A stretch of DNA of 35,329 bases from Enterococcus raffinosus. Its GTDB lineage: Bacteria > Bacillota > Bacilli > Lactobacillales > Enterococcaceae. Shown piece by piece: positions 14,794 to 22,864 of the stretch. The first letter of the stretch is position 1. Each line of letters opens with the position of its first letter. The notes under the pieces were generated by a model. That model was not told where the DNA came from and did not search any database. It saw only the letters and a list, made by a program, of their open reading frames with translations. Made by a program: the position numbers and the translations under genes. The DNA is taken from the NCBI RefSeq assembly GCF_018917525.1, contig NZ_JAHLOS010000045.1, forward strand, positions 1 to 35,329, written 5' to 3'.

Positions 14794-16239
14794 ATGGAAA
14801 AGAAGTATATCGTTGGTATTGATGGTGGAAGCCAGAGTGCCAAGATCGTCATTTTTGATTTAGAAGGCAATATTGTGGGTGAAGGAAAAGAAGCACTGCG
14901 TCCAATGCATCTAGGTGAAGATGTTGTGGTGGAGCATCCTGGCGATGATTTATGGGATGCGCTATGCAGTGCATCGATCAAAGCGATGGATGAATTTGGT
15001 GTTCGAAAAGAAAATATCGTGGGAATCGGACTAGGTTTTATCCGCTGCTGCCGCGTGCTTTTGAAAAAGGATGGGACATTGGCTCAGCCAGTCATTAGCT
15101 GGATGGATAAGCGTACGTCCACTCCTTATATGCATGATAATCCTGAGGTTCAATACGTGACGTCAACAAGCGGCTATATCACGCATCGTTTGACGGGTGA
15201 GTTTAAAGATAATATCGGCAACAACTTTGGACAATGGCCGGTGGACTATCAGACATGGGACTGGTCGACAGATGAAGAGGTACTGAAGCAATACAATCTT
15301 CCTGAAGATATGTTATTTGAAGCGGTAAAACCGGGCGATCAATTAGGGACTGTCACGAAAGAAGCCAGCGAGAAAACAGGATTACCTGAAGGATTGCCAG
15401 TCTTTGCGACAACCAGTGATAAGGCTGTTGAAGCATTAGGTGCTGGATTGATCCAGGATTCAAGCGCGGTGGTATCTCTAGGAACATATATTTGCAGTAT
15501 GATGATGGGCAAAGAAATGCCTTCGAGTGAAGCGGTTAATTATTGGGGCATCCTGTCCTCAATGCCGAATCGTTATATTTATGAAGGCTACGGCATACGC
15601 CGCGGGATGTGGACTGTCTCTTGGTTCAAAGACCTTTTAGGCGAGAAAATCAGTATTCGTTCGAATTATCAAGGCATTAGTGAAGAAGAATACTTGAATG
15701 AACAGGCTGCCAATATTCCAGCGGGCAGTGATGGTTTGATGACGAAATTGGATTGGTTGGCTAATCCTTGGGAACCATTCAAACGCGGCGTGATGATCGG
15801 CTTCAACGCTCATCATGACTATCGTTATTTATACCGTTCGATTTTAGAAGGTATTGCCTACACAATGAAAAATAATGTGACCAACATGACAGATGAAATG
15901 GGGCATCCGATCGATGAAGTTATCGTAACAGGCGGCGGTTCAAATAGTGATTTGTTGATGCAGATTTTTGCGGATGTTTTCAATTTGCCAATCAAACGCA
16001 ACGTTGTTAATGGGAGTGCCAGTGTCGGCGCTGCGATCAATGCCGCAGTTGGGTTGGGAATCTATGAAACCTATGAAGAAGCCGTTGAAAAAATGGTAAA
16101 AGTAAAAGATGTTTTCACACCAAATCCAGAAAATGTAGCGGTCTATAAACAGTTAAATGAAGAAGTTTACCAAAGCTTGACTGATTACACGGATGAAGTG
16201 TTGAAGAAAACCTATCATGTGTTGCATCCAGAAAGCTAA
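14794..16239 (+). CDS. FGGY-family carbohydrate kinase (YgcE-like)
   Basis: 481 residues, typical of FGGY kinases (glycerol, xylulose, gluconate, erythritol kinases). Visible motifs: N-terminal phosphate loop 'GIDGGSQSAKIVIFD', 'VISWMDKRTS' in the substrate region, 'FATTSDKAVEALGAG' with the catalytic Asp, 'VVSLGTYICS' (second phosphate motif) and 'VTGGGSNSDLLMQIFAD' (adenosine motif). It phosphorylates a polyol, ketose or sugar acid using ATP. The overall pattern resembles E. coli YgcE rather than GlpK, and it is shorter than GlpK. AAAGGAG precedes the ATG. Last gene of the operon, with a terminator after it. Its product is a likely effector of the RpiR- and GlpP-type regulators. Confidence 0.87.
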   Translation: MEKKYIVGIDGGSQSAKIVIFDLEGNIVGEGKEALRPMHLGEDVVVEHPGDDLWDALCSASIKAMDEFGVRKENIVGIGLGFIRCCRVLLKKDGTLAQPVISWMDKRTSTPYMHDNPEVQYVTSTSGYITHRLTGEFKDNIGNNFGQWPVDYQTWDWSTDEEVLKQYNLPEDMLFEAVKPGDQLGTVTKEASEKTGLPEGLPVFATTSDKAVEALGAGLIQDSSAVVSLGTYICSMMMGKEMPSSEAVNYWGILSSMPNRYIYEGYGIRRGMWTVSWFKDLLGEKISIRSNYQGISEEEYLNEQAANIPAGSDGLMTKLDWLANPWEPFKRGVMIGFNAHHDYRYLYRSILEGIAYTMKNNVTNMTDEMGHPIDEVIVTGGGSNSDLLMQIFADVFNLPIKRNVVNGSASVGAAINAAVGLGIYETYEEAVEKMVKVKDVFTPNPENVAVYKQLNEEVYQSLTDYTDEVLKKTYHVLHPES

Positions 16240-16269
16240 TTTCTTGAGATATAGTGAGTAATTTTCGAA

Positions 16270-16305
16270 GAGGCAGTTCCGTTCAAAAGGGAATTGCTTC
16301 TTTTT
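16270..16305 (+). terminator. Intrinsic terminator after the FGGY kinase
   Basis: GAGGCAGTTCC (16270-16280) pairs with GGAATTGCTTC (16290-16300), including G-U pairs, followed by TTTTT. It ends the etfBA-SDR-kinase operon. Between here and 16513 the sequence is AT-rich with no convincing gene. Confidence 0.75.
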
Positions 16306-16512
16306 GATATATCGAAGATGGACTTAATGGATGGAGGAAAGTCTTAACCTTCAACAGTTAATCTGTGATGAGCTTTTTATTTTAAGTAGAATCCAAGCAT
16401 ATCTGAAATATGGATATATTCGTGAAAAACTGAGAAACGAAAGAAACGGAATTTCTCAACTAAGAATTATTTTAAAAATAAAACATTTGCTAGTGATTCA
16501 CATCCTCAACCC

Positions 16513-16521
16513 TGATATAAT
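16513..16521 (+). promoter_or_regulatory. Extended -10 promoter of ade
   Basis: TGATATAAT is a perfect TGN-TATAAT extended -10, 33 bases upstream of the GTG start of adenine deaminase. No strong -35 is seen at 17 bases. No purine riboswitch was recognised in the short leader. Confidence 0.6.
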
Positions 16522-16553
16522 AGAAAAAATATTTACAAAAGGGAGAGAAGCAA

Positions 16554-18293
16554 GTGGATAAAAAGGCGTTAAAACGATTGATCGATGTAGCAGCAGGTCA
16601 TGAACCGGCTGATTTAGTTTTAAAAAATGCAACCGTGATCGATGTTTATCAAGCTGAGACGATTTTTGGCGATTTGGCGATTGTTGATGGCAAGATTGCA
16701 GGAGTCAATGGAGAGTATCAAGGAAAAGAAACAATCGATCTTAAAGGGAAATTTGTGGCGCCAGGATTTATTGATCCTCATATCCACGTAGAGTCTTCTT
16801 ACGTGACACCTGAGGAATTTGGTCGCTTGTTGGTCCCTCACGGAACGACAACGGTACTGGCGGACCCGCATGAGATCGTTAATGTCCTTGGGCTGTCAGG
16901 ATTGGATTATATGGTAGAGGGCGCAAAAGAAACCGCCTTGGATATTCGCTATATGATGCCTTCTTGTGTGCCTGCAACGAATATGGAAAATGCTGGAGCT
17001 GTGATAGAAGCGGCAGATATGATCTCTTCGTTTGAAAAAAATCAGGTAGATGGATTAGCAGAGTTCATGAATTTTCCCGGAGTTATCAATGCTCAAGATG
17101 AGGTGCTGGATAAACTATTAGCCGCAAAAGAACGAGGATTGCGAATAGATGGGCACTCGCCGATGGTTTTTAATGAAGAACTAAATGCCTACGCTGCGGC
17201 AGGTATTACCAATGATCATGAGTGCTCTACCGTCGAGGAGCTTAAGGATCGGATTGCTCGCGGAATGTACGTCTTCTTACGAGAAGGATCAGTAACGCAG
17301 AATTTACGAACCCTATTAAACGGAGTAACAGATAATAATTATCAGCGTTGTGTCTTATCAGCCGATGATTTGCAAGCGAAAACGATGCTAGAAAAAGGAC
17401 ACTTGGACAACAGCATTAGAATTTGTATTGAAGAAGGTGTTTCACCTTTACGAGCAATCCAAATGGCGACCATCAATGCGGCTCAATGCTGCCAATTAAC
17501 AGATCGCGGAGCCATCGCACCAGGCTTAAGGGCGGATTTAGTTATCTTTTCTGATTTGGCTCTTCCAGAAATTGAAGCGACTTATATTGAAGGGGAGTTA
17601 GTTGCTGAAAAAGGGATCTACCTGCCAGCTGTGAAACGAATTTCAACGGAAAAGGTGCAATCAAGTGTTCATATCGATAAATTTCAAAAGGAACAATTAA
17701 AATTGAACTTGACTAGCGGTAAGGCACGAGCGATTGAAGTAATTCCGCAAGAAGCGCTAACCAATGAAGCAATTGTTTCTGTGAAAAGAGATGACCAGGG
17801 TCAGTTTGTTTTTGATCCAAAGCAAGACGTTACAAAAATCGCGGTTATTGAACGCCATCATAATACAGGCAATGCTTTTGTGGGATTATTAAAGGGGTAT
17901 GGTGTGAAAAATGGCGCGATTGGATTATCAATTGCTCATGATTCTCACAATTTAATTGTAACCGGAACGAATGACGAGGATATGGCGACGGCCGTTCAGG
18001 CGCTTAAGGAGCAAGAGGGTGGTGTAGTCCTGATCGAATCAGGAAAAATCATCGGCAAGATGGCGTTACCGATCGCAGGACTAATGAGTGATCTCACTGG
18101 TGAAGAAGTGGCGGAACAGGAAGTAGAGATTAATCGTCTGGCTCATGAGGTATTAGGGATTTCAGATAAAGTTGATCCGATCATGACCTTGGGCTTTATG
18201 TCTTTAGCAGTCATTCCTAATCTGAAAATTACGGATATTGGCTTAGTTGACGTAACAAAATTTGAAGTTGTACCGATCTCAGTAGAAGAATAA
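16554..18293 (+). CDS. ade: Adenine deaminase
   Basis: 579 residues, matching the COG1001 adenine deaminase family. Amidohydrolase metal motif 'PGFIDPHIHVESS' (~residues 71-83), 'LADPHEIVNVLG', 'RIDGHSPM', 'NDHECS' and 'VLSADDLQ' are all present, and the C-terminal domain carries 'AVIERHHNTG' and 'IAHDSHN'. It converts adenine to hypoxanthine and ammonia in purine salvage. GTG start with GGGAGAGAAG upstream. It is transcribed alone from the promoter at 16513 and ends in a strong terminator. Confidence 0.92.
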   Translation: MDKKALKRLIDVAAGHEPADLVLKNATVIDVYQAETIFGDLAIVDGKIAGVNGEYQGKETIDLKGKFVAPGFIDPHIHVESSYVTPEEFGRLLVPHGTTTVLADPHEIVNVLGLSGLDYMVEGAKETALDIRYMMPSCVPATNMENAGAVIEAADMISSFEKNQVDGLAEFMNFPGVINAQDEVLDKLLAAKERGLRIDGHSPMVFNEELNAYAAAGITNDHECSTVEELKDRIARGMYVFLREGSVTQNLRTLLNGVTDNNYQRCVLSADDLQAKTMLEKGHLDNSIRICIEEGVSPLRAIQMATINAAQCCQLTDRGAIAPGLRADLVIFSDLALPEIEATYIEGELVAEKGIYLPAVKRISTEKVQSSVHIDKFQKEQLKLNLTSGKARAIEVIPQEALTNEAIVSVKRDDQGQFVFDPKQDVTKIAVIERHHNTGNAFVGLLKGYGVKNGAIGLSIAHDSHNLIVTGTNDEDMATAVQALKEQEGGVVLIESGKIIGKMALPIAGLMSDLTGEEVAEQEVEINRLAHEVLGISDKVDPIMTLGFMSLAVIPNLKITDIGLVDVTKFEVVPISVEE

Positions 18294-18340
18294 AAAACTA
18301 GGAAAAAGATTCCCGACAAAAGAATCTTTTTCCTAGTTTT
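18294..18340. terminator. Strong bidirectional terminator between ade and the membrane protein gene
   Basis: AAAACTAGGAAAAAGATTC (18294-18312) is perfectly complementary to GAATCTTTTTCCTAGTTTT (18322-18340), with T run on the plus strand and A run before it, serving both convergent genes. Confidence 0.88.
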
Positions 18341-18597
18341 TATTTTTTTGGTTTAAATAATGCAGGTAAGAAAATAAAGAATGTAAGAATAAGAACACTC
18401 GCTCCAACGGTCACTACTAATTTTGGTAGTCCCAACTGAGAAGCCCCAGCAAAATTGCCAAATACATTTCCTAAAATAATCACTAAACTGACTAATAAAG
18501 TGGAGAGAACAGCTTTGCCTCGCTGACCTCGTTTTTCAAAATAATTAATAACTGAATAAAGACCCCAACCCAACAAAACTATTGTTACTGTATCCAT
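18340..18597 (-). CDS. Small hydrophobic membrane protein, function unknown
   Basis: 85 residues from the ATG at 18597, 9 bases after AAAGGGAG; the TTG at 18606 would touch that site. Three hydrophobic segments are visible (residues ~3-18, ~30-48 and ~58-80) with a basic stretch EKRGQRGK between the first two and KPKK at the end. I do not recognise a family. It is separated from the Na/Pi cotransporter by a terminator and seems monocistronic. Confidence 0.65.
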   Translation of the reverse strand: MDTVTIVLLGWGLYSVINYFEKRGQRGKAVLSTLLVSLVIILGNVFGNFAGASQLGLPKLVVTVGASVLILTFFIFLPALFKPKK

Positions 18598-18739
18598 AAG
18601 TTCCAACTCCCTTTCTTTGATGTATTCATCATATCAAGGAAGACGAGGCTAAAATACTTACAAAAGTAGTGGTAGGCTTACGATCGTGAAAGGTTGAAAT
18701 AAACCGATGAAAAGAACTAGAGTCGATGTGAAAAGTAAC

Positions 18740-18780
18740 AACGCTGCCCACTTCTCTTTAAAAGGAAAGTAGGCAGCGTT
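18740..18780 (-). terminator. Terminator-type stem-loop after the Na/Pi cotransporter gene
   Basis: AACGCTGCC...ACTT (from 18740) pairs with AAGT...GGCAGCGTT (to 18780) with a few internal mismatches. On the minus strand it is followed by a moderately T-rich stretch. The 130 bases up to 18597 hold no other clear element. Confidence 0.6.
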
Positions 18781-18782
18781 CT

Positions 18783-20552
18783 TTAATCTAATACTTCGCC
18801 ATTATCACCAATGGAATTGTCTGAAGTTTCTTCTTCCGATTTCTCATAGTGAAAGTTTGATGTATCGTATTTAAAGTTGTATTTATTACCCAAGAAGTAC
18901 TTCGCGATATGCAACGTGCGATCACTGGAACGCTCAAGATTGGAGCTGATATCGATCAATAAGACACCATCTGCGGCACGACCTTCGCCATTGGTCATTA
19001 GTTTGATATATTTCTTTCGAAGGAGCTCCACCAATTGGTTGATTTCTTCTTCACGATAAAGCATTTTTTGTGCAAGCTCGATATCGTCGTTTTCTAAAAC
19101 TTGCAGTGCATCGCGAATATTTTTTAACACCTTATCGAAGAGCAGCTCAAGGTCTTCATCATGCAATAAGAAAGTTTGACGATTATTAGTTGACTTGGTT
19201 TTGTTTCGTTTATCTTTAGCCCGTTGTTTTTCTTCAAGGGCGATTGACTCTTCAACATAGCGAATGATGTTCATAGAATGGTCACCGATTCGCTCAAAAT
19301 CTTTTGTAAATTCTAGCAGCATTGCTTGCTCCTGACTTTGTAAAGGTGTCAGATAAGTAGCTGAGATTTTTACTAGATATTCTGTAAGCTCAATATCACA
19401 TTGATTGATAGCATCCTCATACTGAAGAACATCATCTCGCCATTCTTCTTTGGTATCATTATAATATTTACGCGCAGATTTCACGGAAGAAAGTACATAA
19501 TTCCCCATTTGAATAACTTCCCCTTTAGCCTGTTCAATCGCCATAACGGAAGAGGTATGGATGATTGGTTCACTCAAGGTAACAGGGCGAATGTTCAAGT
19601 TCTTCTCGCTACCTGGAACGATCTTCTTAACGAGCATCTCAATCTGTGGAATGAACCAGAATTGAATCGCTAGATTAGAGAGGTTGAAGAGACCGTGAGC
19701 AAATGCCAGCTGCATAGCGGGATTGAGTCCCAATGAATCCGCAAAAAATATGACAACCTTGGTAAAAGGCGCCAACAGAATCGTGAAAATGACTGCTCCG
19801 ACTAGATTGAAAATTACATGTGATGCAGCGGTACGTTTGGCTGCGACACTGGCTCCAAGACAAGCGATAATTGCAGTAATAGTTGTACCAATATTATCAC
19901 CAAAAAGAATTGGCAAGGCAGCACCGAGGGTCACACTTCCTTGCATATATAATTGCTGAAGAATACCGATCGTCGCACTGGAACTTTGCAGAACCATTGT
20001 TAACAGCGTTCCGATTCCCACTCCTAACACTGGATGGTGGGAGACATTAATCATTAATTGATTAAATTGCGGCAAATCTTTTAGTGGATCCATGGCGGTT
20101 CCCATGAGCTTCAGCCCAAAGAAGAGAGCGCCAAAACCAAAAAGGATCTGACCGATTGATTGTAACGAATTTCGCTTTGCGAAAAAGAGCAGGATTGCTC
20201 CGACACCAATGATCGGCAGCGCATATTCGCTTAAATTAAACCCTATGATAAAAGCGGTGACAGTCGTTCCCACGTTCGCCCCCATGATAACTCCGATAGC
20301 CTGTCGTAAGGTCATGAAGCCAGCGCTAACCAGTCCTACGGCTAAAACAGTGGTACCTGAGCTGCTTTGGATCAAGCCAGTCACGATGATTCCGGCTAAA
20401 ACGGCGCGAAAAGGGGTTGAAGTGAAGCGATTTAGAATTTCTCTTAGTCGGTTTCCGGCAGCTTTTTGTAAACCATCCCCTAAATATTTGATCCCGAAAA
20501 GGAAAATTCCTAGTCCACCTAAGAAGGTGAAAAGCATTTCTTGATAAGACAT
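18783..20552 (-). CDS. Na/Pi-cotransporter II family protein with PhoU-like domain
   Basis: 589 residues. The N-terminal ~310 residues are membrane-embedded with two inverted Na/Pi repeats, each carrying the QSSS motif (GLIQSSSGTTVLAVG and MVLQSSSATIGILQ). The C-terminal ~220 residues are soluble and PhoU-like (helical, with 'LEFTKDFERIGDHSMNI' and 'SSNLERSSDRTLHIAKYF'). It imports phosphate with Na+ in the NptA/YjbB group; YjbB-type members may export phosphate. ATG with GGAGGA upstream. It is monocistronic and divergent from gadB. Confidence 0.88.
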   Translation of the reverse strand: MSYQEMLFTFLGGLGIFLFGIKYLGDGLQKAAGNRLREILNRFTSTPFRAVLAGIIVTGLIQSSSGTTVLAVGLVSAGFMTLRQAIGVIMGANVGTTVTAFIIGFNLSEYALPIIGVGAILLFFAKRNSLQSIGQILFGFGALFFGLKLMGTAMDPLKDLPQFNQLMINVSHHPVLGVGIGTLLTMVLQSSSATIGILQQLYMQGSVTLGAALPILFGDNIGTTITAIIACLGASVAAKRTAASHVIFNLVGAVIFTILLAPFTKVVIFFADSLGLNPAMQLAFAHGLFNLSNLAIQFWFIPQIEMLVKKIVPGSEKNLNIRPVTLSEPIIHTSSVMAIEQAKGEVIQMGNYVLSSVKSARKYYNDTKEEWRDDVLQYEDAINQCDIELTEYLVKISATYLTPLQSQEQAMLLEFTKDFERIGDHSMNIIRYVEESIALEEKQRAKDKRNKTKSTNNRQTFLLHDEDLELLFDKVLKNIRDALQVLENDDIELAQKMLYREEEINQLVELLRKKYIKLMTNGEGRAADGVLLIDISSNLERSSDRTLHIAKYFLGNKYNFKYDTSNFHYEKSEEETSDNSIGDNGEVLD

Positions 20553-20720
20553 AATGCGTCCTCCGCTAATTTTTTTTGCATGCTACTACCAAAATAATAG
20601 ATTCACAAGTAAAAAGAAAGTCTTTTATTTAAAAAAGCGCTATTTTTTTTGAAAAAACCGATTTATTTTGTCGGATTTGAAATAAATACCAGATGAAGCA
20701 GTTAAATGGATGGAATTCTT

Positions 20721-20749
20721 TTGAAATTTTTAGCGCTTTCAGCTACTCT
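20721..20749 (+). promoter_or_regulatory. Promoter of gadB with internal cre-like site
   Basis: TTGAAA (20721-20726), 17-base spacer, TACTCT (20744-20749). The spacer carries TTTTAGCGCTTTCA (20728-20741), 12 of 14 matches to the cre consensus. This suggests CcpA repression of the decarboxylase operon. The rest of the 267-bp divergent region is AT-rich without a gene; a weaker GCGC palindrome is at 20636-20640. Confidence 0.55.
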
Positions 20750-20819
20750 TAAAGTAGTAAGAAGTTTTTTCAATCGGAATGGAACGCGCATTTTTTATAA
20801 ATAGAGGAGATGTAGTCGA

Positions 20820-22220
20820 ATGCTTTATGGAAAGAAAGATCGACGCGAGGCAAGTTACTTGGAACCGATTTTTGGTTCAGTGAATGAAGATGAATTATTA
20901 CCTTCTTATCAGTTAGGTGAAAAATCTATTGAACCGCGAATTGCTTACCAAATGATCAAGGATGATCTATTAGATGAAGGAAATTCTCGTTTGAACCTAG
21001 CAACCTTCTGCCAAACCTTTATGGAACCAGAAGCAGTCAAATTAATGAGTGAGACACTGGATAAAAACATGATTGATAAATCGGAGTATCCTCGGACCGC
21101 AGAAATGGAAAATCGCTGTGTAAACATTATTGCTGATTTGTGGCATGCGCGAGGACCAGAAAAATACATCGGTACTTCAACGATTGGCTCATCAGAAGCC
21201 TGTATGTTAGGCGGTATGGCGATGAAATTTGCTTGGCGCAAGCGAGCAGAGAAACTTGGGGTAAATATCCAAGCGAAGAGACCCAATCTGATTATTTCTT
21301 CAGGTTACCAAGTTTGTTGGGAAAAATTTTGCGTCTATTGGGATATCGAGCTGCGAGAGATTCCAATGTCAGAGGACCACTTATCATTGGACGTTGAAAA
21401 GGCGTTGGAAGCTGTAGATGAATATACGATTGGAATTGTGGGAATTTTAGGAATTACCTACACAGGACAATATGATGATATCAAAAAATTAGATCAATTA
21501 GTTGAAGAATATAATCAGCAAACGCAACATAAAGTCTATATCCATGTGGACGCAGCTTCAGGGGGGCTATATGCGCCATTTGTCGAACCAAAGCTAGAAT
21601 GGGATTTTCAGTTAAAAAACGTGATTTCTATCAACACTTCCGGACACAAATACGGCTTGGTCTATCCTGGCGTTGGATGGATTGTTTGGCGAGATGAAAA
21701 ATATTTGCCGGAGGAGTTGGTTTTTAAAGTCAGTTATCTAGGCGGAGAAATGCCAACGATGGCGATCAACTTTTCTCACAGCGCATCTCAAATGATTGGT
21801 CAGTATTATAATTTCGTACGTTTTGGTTTTGATGGTTATCAGAGCATACATCAACGAACGCATGATGTAGCAGTTTACTTAGCGAAAAAAATCGAACGTT
21901 CACGACATTTTGAGATCATCAATGATGGTAGTCAATTGCCGTTAGTTTGTTATAAATTGGCAAAAGATGAGGCACGCAGGTGGACGCTTTATGATTTATC
22001 CGATCGGTTATTAATGAAGGGTTGGCAGGTTCCTTCTTATCCGCTGCCTAAAAATTTAGAGCATCAAATCATTCAACGAATTGTCGTGCGAAGTGATTTT
22101 GGGATGAATATGGCCTATGATTTTATTGAAGATCTGAAGGAAGCAATCAAAGAATTAGAAAATAGTCACTTAGTCTTTCATGAAGAGACTGAAATAAAAA
22201 ATTATGGATTTACCCATTAA
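20820..22220 (+). CDS. gadB: Glutamate decarboxylase
   Basis: 466 residues, the same length as E. coli GadB. The PLP lysine lies in INTSGHKYG (K277), with the preceding HVDAASGG block (Asp that pairs with the pyridine nitrogen) at ~242-249. The C-terminus ends YGFTH, with a His next to the end as in pH-gated GadB enzymes. The reaction is glutamate to GABA plus CO2, consuming a proton; the normal role is acid resistance together with the GadC antiporter. No gadC is present here; instead a DsrE-like gene follows after 23 bases. GGAG-containing ribosome binding site 8-10 bases upstream of the ATG. Confidence 0.92.
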   Translation: MLYGKKDRREASYLEPIFGSVNEDELLPSYQLGEKSIEPRIAYQMIKDDLLDEGNSRLNLATFCQTFMEPEAVKLMSETLDKNMIDKSEYPRTAEMENRCVNIIADLWHARGPEKYIGTSTIGSSEACMLGGMAMKFAWRKRAEKLGVNIQAKRPNLIISSGYQVCWEKFCVYWDIELREIPMSEDHLSLDVEKALEAVDEYTIGIVGILGITYTGQYDDIKKLDQLVEEYNQQTQHKVYIHVDAASGGLYAPFVEPKLEWDFQLKNVISINTSGHKYGLVYPGVGWIVWRDEKYLPEELVFKVSYLGGEMPTMAINFSHSASQMIGQYYNFVRFGFDGYQSIHQRTHDVAVYLAKKIERSRHFEIINDGSQLPLVCYKLAKDEARRWTLYDLSDRLLMKGWQVPSYPLPKNLEHQIIQRIVVRSDFGMNMAYDFIEDLKEAIKELENSHLVFHEETEIKNYGFTH

Positions 22221-22243
22221 TTGAATCAGAGGAGGCGTTATAA

Positions 22244-22561
22244 ATGAAAGTTGTTTTTCATGTTGATGAGTTGGGAATGATCAGAGAGGCCCGTCATGAT
22301 ATCGAGCATATCCTATTATCAGAGCCAGATGCGGATATTGTACTATTGATGAATGGCGAAGCGATTCAAGGCTATTTATTGCCGCGAGTGATCAAGTTTA
22401 TGAAGGAGTACCCGAATATCACCTATCAAGCCTGTCATCATTCGATGCGCACATTCCATGTCCGTTCAAAACAAATGCATGAGCAAGTGGAGATCATTGA
22501 ATCTGGAGTGATCGGTTTAGTAGAGCTGCAGGAAAAAGGGTATTCTTATATTAAGTGTTAA
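22244..22561 (+). CDS. DsrE/DsrF-like small protein
   Basis: 105 residues of the DsrE fold: starts MKVVFHVDE, has 'DADIVLLMNGEAIQGYL' and a single Cys in 'YQACHHSMRTFHV', where family members bear a reactive cysteine. Family members relay sulfur or have unknown roles; the COG1416-type subgroup is uncharacterised. It lies directly after gadB with GGAGG upstream and is followed by a terminator, so it is co-transcribed with the decarboxylase. The functional connection is unknown. Confidence 0.75.
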   Translation: MKVVFHVDELGMIREARHDIEHILLSEPDADIVLLMNGEAIQGYLLPRVIKFMKEYPNITYQACHHSMRTFHVRSKQMHEQVEIIESGVIGLVELQEKGYSYIKC

Positions 22562-22578
22562 ATTATCAATCAAAACGT

Positions 22579-22610
22579 AAGTCCTTCCAAAAGAGGGGCT
22601 TATTTTTTTA
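22579..22610 (+). terminator. Intrinsic terminator after the gadB-dsrE operon
   Basis: AAGTCCTTC (22579-22587) pairs with GAGGGGCTT (22593-22601), with G-U pairs, followed by a T run to ~22609. Confidence 0.7.
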
Positions 22611-22717
22611 CTTTCATTAGTAAAGGATTGCTTCAAAGGTAAAGATCCCATGTTTGTTATTCTAAAATATGAAATAGGGTACACCTACTATTGAAATAAG
22701 TTATTTTATTAGGTAGT

Positions 22718-22732
22718 ATGCAAACGGTAACT
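22718..22732 (+). promoter_or_regulatory. cre site upstream of the PTS-peptidase operon
   Basis: ATGCAAACGGTAACT matches all defined positions of the relaxed cre consensus WTGNAANCGNWNNCW. It is ~130 bases upstream of the PRD regulator gene in an otherwise featureless AT-rich 300-base gap, implying CcpA control of the operon. Confidence 0.6.
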
Positions 22733-22825
22733 TAATTATTTAATACAGATTTAATGACGAGAGAATGAGTCATTCAGTCTAATTTTGCATGTTTAATTTG
22801 TAAAAGTTGCCATTTTAAGTAAAGG

Positions 22826-22853
22826 GCTTACATTGTATAGTTTATTTGTAAGC
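22826..22853. promoter_or_regulatory. Inverted repeat flanking a possible -10 box
   Basis: GCTTACA (22826-22832) and TGTAAGC (22847-22853) are a perfect 7-bp inverted repeat enclosing TATAGT (22836-22841), just before the ribosome binding site GGGAGG of the regulator gene. It may be an operator for autoregulation. Confidence 0.4.
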
Positions 22854-22864
22854 GGGAGGTAGTT

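Noticed and set aside
16522-16553. Purine riboswitch upstream of adenine deaminase
   Set aside because: The leader from the -10 to the start is only about 30 bases, too short, and no purine-aptamer core was seen upstream.
16331-16561. 76-codon frame before ade
   Set aside because: It overlaps the ade promoter and start, has a weak ribosome binding site and an unremarkable composition; more likely leader sequence.
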